Source: a virus
IMG/VR virus record: IMGVR_UViG_3300002144_000153
Span: 1 to 27,773 of that record
DNA: 27,773 nucleotides
Strand: one strand, 5' to 3'
Both the position numbers and the translations under genes were made by a program. Position 1 is the first letter of the stretch. Every line of letters starts with the position of its first letter. Positions 1 through 7,200 of this stretch are shown piece by piece. Below the pieces are notes generated by a model. It saw only the letters and a program-made list of their open reading frames with translations. It did not search any database and was not told where the DNA came from.

Positions 1-7
1 ATAAATA
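1..7 (+). promoter_or_regulatory. T4-type late promoter, truncated by window edge
   Basis: The window opens with ATAAATA, seven of the eight bases of the T4 late-promoter box TATAAATA; the missing T would be the base just left of the window. It ends 23 nt before the first start codon, nearly the same spacing as at the intact boxes at 2549 and 12592. T4-type late promoters need only this box, read by a phage late sigma-like factor (gp55 type). The missing first base is inferred. Confidence 0.55.
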
Positions 8-30
8 ACATATAACTAATAGGAGCAAAC

Positions 31-876
31 ATGGCTAAGCAAATCATTAACGTGGGCACGGTAGCTAATGACGGAACCGGCGATCCGATACGTTCTGCCA
101 TGACCAAAACAAACGAAAACTTTACTGAAGTTTACACATTAATAAATGATATCGTTGTACCAACTGTACCAACTGAACTAACAGATCTTGGAATTGCAGA
201 TGGTACAGTAGGTCAATTACTTCAAGCAGACGGCGACGGCACATTTTCTTTTACTACATTTGTTGCTAGTAATCCATATACTGACGCTAGTGTTAATACA
301 CATTTAAACACTGCGACTGGGTCGGCAGGAGAAGTTTTAAGCTGGACTGGGTCAGACTACGATTGGGTTGCGCAAACCGTTGCATATACTGACGCTAGTG
401 TTAATACACATTTAAACACTGGAGCTGCATCAGCAGGAGAAGTTTTAAGCTGGACTGGTTCTGATTACGATTGGATTGCTGCCGGTGGTAGCGGTTTACA
501 AACAAGGGGATCTCCATCTCAAACAACTGCTTCTTTAGCAAACAACGCTGCTGGAAATCTTAATATAACAGGCTACAAAACATACGCGCTACTTAGTATT
601 ATAACAAATAAAGCAGCGTGGATTAGAATTTATGTTAGCGACGCTGCAAGGACCGCAGATGCTTCTAGGTCTGAAGGTACAGATCCTGCGCCTGATGCTG
701 GTGTTATCGCCGAAGTTATTACTACAGGTGCCCAAACAGTTTTAGTATCACCGGGTGTTATTGGTTATAACCACGAATCACCAGTAACTACAACTATTCC
801 ATGCGCAGTTACAAACAAATCTGGTAGCACCGGAACAGTACTTGTGTCACTCGAACTTGTGCAATTAGAGGCTTAA
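31..876 (+). CDS. Small tail-fibre/tip-like virion protein with internal tandem repeat
   Basis: The 281-aa product begins with a module (residues 1-40, INVGTVANDGTGDPIR and then NENFTEVY) that I recognise as the N-terminus of several fibre-like proteins in marine T4-like phages, probably a virion attachment domain. Residues about 50-75 hold the LGIADGTVGQLLQADGDGTF linker common in such fibres. Residues about 82-155 contain two copies of a 36-residue repeat (YTDASVNTHLNT, then AGEVLSWTGSDYDW). The C-terminal part (about 160-281) is a beta-rich domain with GYKTYALL, EGTDPAPDAGVIAEV and LVQLEA, also familiar from marine phage structural proteins. There is no signal peptide or membrane segment. 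AGGAG at 21-25 lies 5 nt before the ATG and fixes the start. It shares a late unit with the protease gene that begins 3 nt after its stop. The exact position in the virion is not shown by the sequence. Confidence 0.75.
   Translation: MAKQIINVGTVANDGTGDPIRSAMTKTNENFTEVYTLINDIVVPTVPTELTDLGIADGTVGQLLQADGDGTFSFTTFVASNPYTDASVNTHLNTATGSAGEVLSWTGSDYDWVAQTVAYTDASVNTHLNTGAASAGEVLSWTGSDYDWIAAGGSGLQTRGSPSQTTASLANNAAGNLNITGYKTYALLSIITNKAAWIRIYVSDAARTADASRSEGTDPAPDAGVIAEVITTGAQTVLVSPGVIGYNHESPVTTTIPCAVTNKSGSTGTVLVSLELVQLEA
275..490 (+). repeat. Two-copy 108-bp in-frame tandem repeat
   Basis: Copies at 275-382 and 383-490 each encode 36 residues. The first 38 bases are identical in both copies, and a further 26-base block (gcaggagaag... 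to ...gactgg) is identical; the remaining bases differ. The unit is a multiple of three, so copy number could change without breaking the reading frame. Confidence 0.9.
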
Positions 877-879
877 CAA

Positions 880-2541
880 ATGCTTAATGAATGGATTGTT
901 ACTCTTCACAGAAAAGAAGACCTTGAAGGCTTTTATCAAGATATGGAAACACCGGGCGGTAATCTATTCATTCCAAACAGAGCAGTGGAAGTTGCGCACA
1001 AAAGGCCGATTAGTCGTAACACCCATTATATGTTAACACACGATGAAGTCGAGCTTATTAAAGCGGACGATAGAGTTTGGGATGTTGAATTAGCAGAATT
1101 AATCGAAATTACTACAAAACCTCACTATATAATTACAAACGGCGAGTTTGATAAAAGCACAACTGATGATTCTTCTGATATTAACTGGGGTTTGCTTAGA
1201 CATTCTGAAGAAACCAACAGAAGTAATTGGGGTGCTAACGGAACATCTCTTATAACAACTAACTTGACTATCACTGCTAGTGGAAAAAATGTTGATGTTG
1301 TTATTATAGATGGCCACATTGATCCTAATCATCCAGAGTTTGCTGCAAATTCAGATGGAAGCGGTGGAACAAGAGTTCAACAATTTAATTGGTTTTCTTT
1401 AACTAATGCCGTAACTGGTGGGTCTAATGGAACGTATGTTTATACTCCATACGTCGACGGTAGCAACGCAGATCGTACAGACGATAATAATCATGGTTGC
1501 CATTGTGCTGGAACTGTTGCTGGTAACACTCAGGGATGGGCTAGAGACGCTAATATTTACAATATTAGTCCATATGGCTCTAACCCTAATACCCTATCTA
1601 GCAGCTTTATGTGGGACTACGTGCGACAGTGGCACAACACGAAGGCTGTTAATCCTGAGACTGGTAGACGCAATCCAACGGTTACAAATAACAGTTATGG
1701 TTCTTCAATATTATCTAACTACACTGGCTCCTACACTACGGGTGCTGTAACAAGAGTAAATTATCGTGGGGTTGATTTTAATCCAGGCAGAGATTTAACT
1801 ACTGCAGAATTACAAGCTCGCGGATTTTACGCGCCAAGTTTAACTATGTCAATTCCAAATTTCTTTACATCTCGTAATGCTGATATCCAAGATGCTATTA
1901 ATGACGGCATTCTTGTTATTGCATCGGCAGGTAATAACTATTGGAAAACAGTAAACGATTCAGATCAAGATTATAATAATACTTACCAAATGACTTACGG
2001 CGGAACTAACTACACTTGGTATCTGCATAGAGGTACTGGATCTGGTGCTGGTTATGCGCCAGTTATTAATGTAGGTGCTACATCAAACGACACTCAAGAA
2101 GATAAAGCTCCTTTCTCAAATGTTGGTTCACAAGTAGATATTTTCGCAGCAGGTGAAGCTATTCAAAGTAGTGTTCATGAAAAATCTGGTGATATTGCTG
2201 ATCTAAGGAATGAAATATATAACTTTGATAAGTATCAAGGAACGAGTATGGCTGGCCCGCAAGTTGCTGGTGTTGTTGCTCTGATAGCAGAATCATGGCC
2301 TAATATTACTCAAACAGAGGCGCAGGCTTGGTTGATAAATATAGCATCTACAGATCAAATGCAAGATACTGCAACAGACGACCCGATGGATACAAACAGT
2401 CTGCAGGGCGCCGCAAACCGTTATCTAAGATGGATTAATCAAAGAGCAGTATCTGGTACTGCTTTTCCACAAAGAAACTTTAAATCAAGACCAACGTCAG
2501 GAATTACTTATCCTCGCACTAGAATTCGCAGAAGAGGCTAA
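880..2541 (+). CDS. S8 family (subtilisin-like) serine protease
   Basis: This is a 553-aa subtilase with all catalytic elements visible. Asp144 lies in VVIIDGHID, His205 in NNHGCHCAGT, the oxyanion-hole Asn352 in SAGNN and the nucleophile Ser456 in GTSMAGP. Residues 1 to about 85 (WIVTLHRKEDLEGF, then LTHDEVELIKADDRVWDVEL) resemble the I9 propeptide that folds and inhibits subtilisins before self-cleavage. No signal peptide or membrane segment is seen, so it probably acts in the infected cell or as part of the virion. The C-terminus is basic (YPRTRIRRRG). It begins 3 nt after the preceding fibre gene, with AGAGG at 867-871 as its ribosome site, and ends just before the next late promoter. It is not the T4 gp21-type prohead protease, which is an unrelated family. 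Its substrate is unknown; late expression beside fibre genes suggests virion maturation or attack on host surface protein. Confidence 0.92.
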   Translation: MLNEWIVTLHRKEDLEGFYQDMETPGGNLFIPNRAVEVAHKRPISRNTHYMLTHDEVELIKADDRVWDVELAELIEITTKPHYIITNGEFDKSTTDDSSDINWGLLRHSEETNRSNWGANGTSLITTNLTITASGKNVDVVIIDGHIDPNHPEFAANSDGSGGTRVQQFNWFSLTNAVTGGSNGTYVYTPYVDGSNADRTDDNNHGCHCAGTVAGNTQGWARDANIYNISPYGSNPNTLSSSFMWDYVRQWHNTKAVNPETGRRNPTVTNNSYGSSILSNYTGSYTTGAVTRVNYRGVDFNPGRDLTTAELQARGFYAPSLTMSIPNFFTSRNADIQDAINDGILVIASAGNNYWKTVNDSDQDYNNTYQMTYGGTNYTWYLHRGTGSGAGYAPVINVGATSNDTQEDKAPFSNVGSQVDIFAAGEAIQSSVHEKSGDIADLRNEIYNFDKYQGTSMAGPQVAGVVALIAESWPNITQTEAQAWLINIASTDQMQDTATDDPMDTNSLQGAANRYLRWINQRAVSGTAFPQRNFKSRPTSGITYPRTRIRRRG

Positions 2542-2548
2542 AAATGTT

Positions 2549-2556
2549 TATAAATA
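2549..2556 (+). promoter_or_regulatory. T4-type late promoter (TATAAATA)
   Basis: An exact TATAAATA box lies in the 39-nt gap between the protease stop and the gp8-like start, ending 24 nt before the ATG at 2581. It would drive the six-gene unit 2581-12534. A Shine-Dalgarno sequence, TAAGG at 2567-2571, follows and leaves 9 nt to the start codon. Confidence 0.8.
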
Positions 2557-2580
2557 TTAAAAAAGCTAAGGTTAAGTGAA

Positions 2581-4239
2581 ATGGCAGAAATACTAACTAC
2601 AAAATTAAAAAACGACGTTACTAGAATGTTCTATCAGGATATTCTTGATAACGAGTTTTACTTTGCTATTTCGTCAACAGTTATTGGCGAGTTGAATCGC
2701 GTCTCTGGCGTGAATGCGTTATTTAGTACAACTGATTTTTCAGAGAAGATCCTTTTTGGTAAAAAGGTGTTTGAAGATGATGTGAAATTTATGGTAAAAT
2801 ATTATCCTTGGCAAAAAGACGCAACATATGTACAATACGATAGTACTGTTGATTTAGAATCAGCAAACTTTTATGCCGTTGTTGGACCTACTAATAACGA
2901 TTCGGGCGATTATAGACTTTATAAGTGTTTGTCTAATAATAACGGCGCAGCATCTTTAACACCTCCAAATTACAATCCAGAAACTACCGAACAAATTTAC
3001 AGAATGCCTGACGGATATGTTTGGAAGTTTATGTATTATCTAACTGAACAACAGTTTGAAGCATACAATGCAACTGGTTATATTCCTCTTGTTGGAACAT
3101 TCGCTATTAACCCAGATCCTGCAGCTGACGCTAATAATGTAATTACAGGTTCAGAAGTAAGTGATATTTTTGTAGAGAATTATATCGATAACGCAGGTTA
3201 CCCTTATTTAGAAAGCGGAATTGTTTCTGGTCCTCCAGGCAATGATAGTACTATACTTTTATTCTCTAATGATTTAAGCGAGATTACAAACTATTATTCT
3301 GGTATGACAATCGTTTTAAATACTCCAAATAATGTTGCGTATACATATGTTATTGATACTTATACATGGAATGTTCAAACTGATAGAGGAACTATTAAAG
3401 TAATCGGCGACCCTAAGAATGATGGAGTTATTATTAACTCTACTTTCAAGATTTTACCTACGATTAAAATTGAAGGCGACGGTGAAGGCGCTGTTGCTAT
3501 TCCGAGAATTGTAAATGGTAGAATTACTAATATAGAACTTGTGGGGCTTGGTGGTCCAGGTAAAAATTATAGTCATATTACTGCCACTGTGATCGATCCT
3601 CCCTTTGATTTTAATCCAGATTTAAAAGACTCTATTGATATAAGAGCTGTGTTAAGACCTGTTCTTTCACCGTTTGGCGGCCACAACTTCAATTTAATTG
3701 ACGAATTATATTGCCGCCATATTTTGCTTTATTCTTATATTACCGAAACAGACAATAACAAAATTGGTAAAACAAATTCTTATTCAGCTATTGGTCTTGT
3801 TAAGAATCCTACGTTTACACCAGATCCAGTAACAGCAAATACTGCATCACCAGATGTGTTTGATAACCGTTTGCAGATTATCACAGATGACTATGGAAAA
3901 TTTGTTATAGACGGTATTGTTACTCAAAAAGATACTAATAATAACGTAGTATTCACCGGCCGTGTCCACGAAATAGATGCAAGCGCTAATTCTATTTACT
4001 TGTGTAGCTATATGGGTCCGTATACAAACACAGCAAATAACGATATATCATTAGATTATACAAAAAGTATTATCAATTCTACCGGACAAAGAATTCAGAT
4101 AAATACACCAGTAGCCAATAATGTTATTGAATCACGATATACTCAAAGATCTGGTACCGTATACTTTATGGAAGACTTCTTCCCTTTATCTAGAGAAGAA
4201 AGTTCGAGAGAAGAATATAAATTGGTCTTGGAATTTTAA
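2581..4239 (+). CDS. 8: Baseplate wedge protein, gp8-like
   Basis: The 552-aa product resembles the longer gp8 form found in T4-like cyanophages (T4 gp8 is 334 aa). Shared features from memory are an N-terminal TTKLKNDVTRMFYQDI helix, a YPWQKDATYVQYD strand region near residue 75, the YRLYKCLSNNNGAAS / TPP segment, the DGYVWKFMY motif near residue 143, and the hydrophobic end YKLVLEF comparable to T4 gp8 INILFTF. gp8 forms dimers in each wedge of the hexagonal baseplate and contacts gp10, gp7 and gp6. The insert at about 200-350 (including GLGGPGKNYSHITATV) is absent from T4 gp8. The gene leads a late unit with its own TATAAATA box; its TAA stop overlaps the TAAGGA ribosome site of the next gene. 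The family call is by recognition only. Confidence 0.65.
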   Translation: MAEILTTKLKNDVTRMFYQDILDNEFYFAISSTVIGELNRVSGVNALFSTTDFSEKILFGKKVFEDDVKFMVKYYPWQKDATYVQYDSTVDLESANFYAVVGPTNNDSGDYRLYKCLSNNNGAASLTPPNYNPETTEQIYRMPDGYVWKFMYYLTEQQFEAYNATGYIPLVGTFAINPDPAADANNVITGSEVSDIFVENYIDNAGYPYLESGIVSGPPGNDSTILLFSNDLSEITNYYSGMTIVLNTPNNVAYTYVIDTYTWNVQTDRGTIKVIGDPKNDGVIINSTFKILPTIKIEGDGEGAVAIPRIVNGRITNIELVGLGGPGKNYSHITATVIDPPFDFNPDLKDSIDIRAVLRPVLSPFGGHNFNLIDELYCRHILLYSYITETDNNKIGKTNSYSAIGLVKNPTFTPDPVTANTASPDVFDNRLQIITDDYGKFVIDGIVTQKDTNNNVVFTGRVHEIDASANSIYLCSYMGPYTNTANNDISLDYTKSIINSTGQRIQINTPVANNVIESRYTQRSGTVYFMEDFFPLSREESSREEYKLVLEF

Positions 4240-4252
4240 GGAACTCAAATAG

Positions 4253-7200
4253 ATGCCTATTAACACAAATTTAAATATTGCACCATATTTTGATGACTTT
4301 GACGTCGAAAAACAGTTCTATAAGATTCTGTTTAAGCCAGCTTATGCGGTACAAGCAAGAGAGCTGACTCAACTTCAAACGATTCTACAAAATCAAGTTG
4401 AACAATTCGGTGACAATATTTACCAAGAAGGTACTATTGTTAAAGGCTGTAACTTTACAAATCTCAATGGTTTGCAATTTGTAAAGTTGATAGATAAAAC
4501 TGGCTGGGACGTAGAACAATTCGTATCTGGGCCAAGTACTGCAATTATCGGTGGTATCTTAACAGATATTGATGTTGTGTACGAGCTCTCAAATGCTAGT
4601 GGATTGAAAGCAAACATTATTGCTGCAGCTCGCGGTTTTGAAACACGCCCACCGAATCTTAATACTTTCTTCATTAACTACCTGAACAGTAATAATACTA
4701 CTCAACAGTTTATTGGTGGTGAGCCATTAATAATAACTAAGTATGTATATAACGGATCTGTTCTAGTAGCTGAACTTCAAGAAGGTGGGGCTGGTGCAGA
4801 CTCTGCTATTTGGTTGATCAATGTCACATCTCAATCTAGTCCGGTTGGAAAATCATTTGGTATTAGAGCGTCAGCAGGTGTTGTTTTCCAAAAAGGCCAC
4901 TTCTTGTTTACAACAGACCAAACGTTGGTTGTTTCTAAATATACCGAGTCACCAAACGATCTTTCTGTTGGTTTTGAAATCTTAGAAAGCTTGGTTAGTT
5001 CTTTACAAGACAATAGTCTAAATGATAATGCTAACGGATCTGCAAACGAAAATGCTCCAGGCGCCGATAGACTTAAAATGGTTCCAGTATTAGTAGTTAA
5101 AGAAACAGCTATCGCTGATGTTGATGCTGGGTTCTTTACTCTTATTCGTTATCAAAACGGGTCTGCTGTTACTTTGCGTGACGTTGCTCAATTCAATTCA
5201 ATTGCTGAAGAGCTAGCAAAGAGAACATACGAAGAATCTGGTAACTACATCTTAGACAGTTTTAGAGTAGATTTAGATCGCAGAGACGCAGATCTAGTTG
5301 CACTTGTTGGTAAAGGTACTGCTTACATTAAAGGTTACCGTGTAGAAAATGGCGGTAAAGTAGATTTTACCATAGATCAGATTTCTAATACTTCTATACA
5401 ACAGAATCAAGCAACGACTGTTGACTATGGTTCTTATTTAGATATTGTAGATATTAGTGGCACAATAGATATTAATTACGGTACAGTAGATCTCCAAAAC
5501 ACAGTAAGTGGCAAAATCGGCGAAGCTTACGTTAAAAACATCACACCAACTAAAATTTACTTGTTCGGTGTTAAAATGATTTCGCCTAACTCTTTCAGCG
5601 AAGTTGTTAGAGTTGTAGGTACTTCTGGTGTAGTTACAGTAGCTGCAAACGCAGTAGTCAAAAACATTAGAAAATCTCCAGTAGTATTTGATACAGGCAC
5701 TCCTTACATCAAAGAAATTACTGATACTATTCTTCCAGTAAGAGCTCAATCAGCTGTTAGCATCGTTGCTAATGAGATTGAGCTTACAGCAGCTATTGGT
5801 GAAGATTTTGGGTTAGACCAAAGCGATATTCTCGTAGTTGATAGCTCGAATACACTAATTCCAGTAGTCTCTTTTGCTAAATCTTTGAACAACTCTGTAT
5901 TAACTATTACGCTTGCTTCTGGTGCAACTGGTACAGGCACAGTTTATTACAACAAACGCTTTACTACAGCAATTCCTCATAGTAAAGCTGCAGTACAACC
6001 ATATATTAAAATAAATTATTCTACAGGTACCACTAAGTACAGCTTAGGTTTCCCTGATGTTTACAAAATTGTAAGTATTACTACTGGTCCTGGTGGCACA
6101 GATTTTACTAACAGCTTTAAACTTCAAACAAACCAAACCGATCACTTTTATGATATCTCGTACATAGAATATATTCCCGGTCGCGCTGCACCAGTAAACG
6201 GTCAACAACTAGTTATTCAACTAGGAGTGTTTGAAGTCAACACTTCTGCTGGTGATTATTTCTTCACAATTAATAGCTATAATATTGACGACGCAACACT
6301 AGTGTTACCAAGTGGGTTTATCAGATCTTCAGATTTAGAAACTTACAAAGCGTCTAACTCAGATATCTACAATTTAAGAAATTGCTTTGACTTTAGACCA
6401 TACGTAGATAAAGACGCAGTAGTTGATTACACTGATACTACCATTAGTTCTGCTGGTATAGTAACAACTGCGGTTAGTGCTTATAACAAAACATTCAGTG
6501 GCAGTTATGTGGTTCCAGCTTTACAAGCTACTATTACTTCCGATATTGAAAATTATTTGTCGCGGGTTGATGCTATCGTATTCGATTCTTTCGGTGCTGC
6601 TAAACTTATTAAAGGCGAAGAAGACCAAAACCCAGTTACACCAAAAATAGCTGAAGACCAACTTGTTGTATCTGAGATTTATATTCCTGGCTATCCTGTG
6701 CTATCTCAAAAAGAAGCATCAGAGCAAGGTAAATTCTCTTGTGCAGTTCAACTAAAATCTGTTGGTACTAAGAACTATACTATGCGCGATATCGAAAAAA
6801 TCGAAAAGCGTATTGAAGGTTTAGAATACTACATCAGTTTAAACCAGTTAGAGCAAAGTTCGGAAAACTTATTAGTTCTTGACGAAAATGGATTATCAAG
6901 ATTTAAGAACGGCTACATTGTAGACCCAATGAACGACGGGCAAATCGCTAACACCGAAGATCCAAGCTACAAAGCTGCTATTCACTTTGATAAAAAAATC
7001 CTTACTCCTGCTCTAAATACATTCTCACTAGATTTAAAATATTCATCTGGTTCGGGCGCGTCTATTTTCCCAAGTGTTAATGAAGCTGAAGTTGCAACAC
7101 TAAGCAGAAATGCTAATGTGAAATTGCTAGGACAACCGTATGCAACAAACTTCAGAAACTGCGTATCTAACTTCTGGAAGTATGACGGCAACGTTCAAAT

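Noticed and set aside
1418-1750. Second open frame (110 aa) inside the protease gene
   Set aside because: It overlaps the conserved His and strand regions of the protease in another frame and lacks a ribosome site; it is a chance frame.
880-2541. Reading the protease as the T4 gp21-type prohead protease
   Set aside because: The motifs are those of S8 subtilases (Asp, His, Ser in that order with GTSMAGP), and the neighbours are fibre and baseplate genes, not scaffold or capsid genes.
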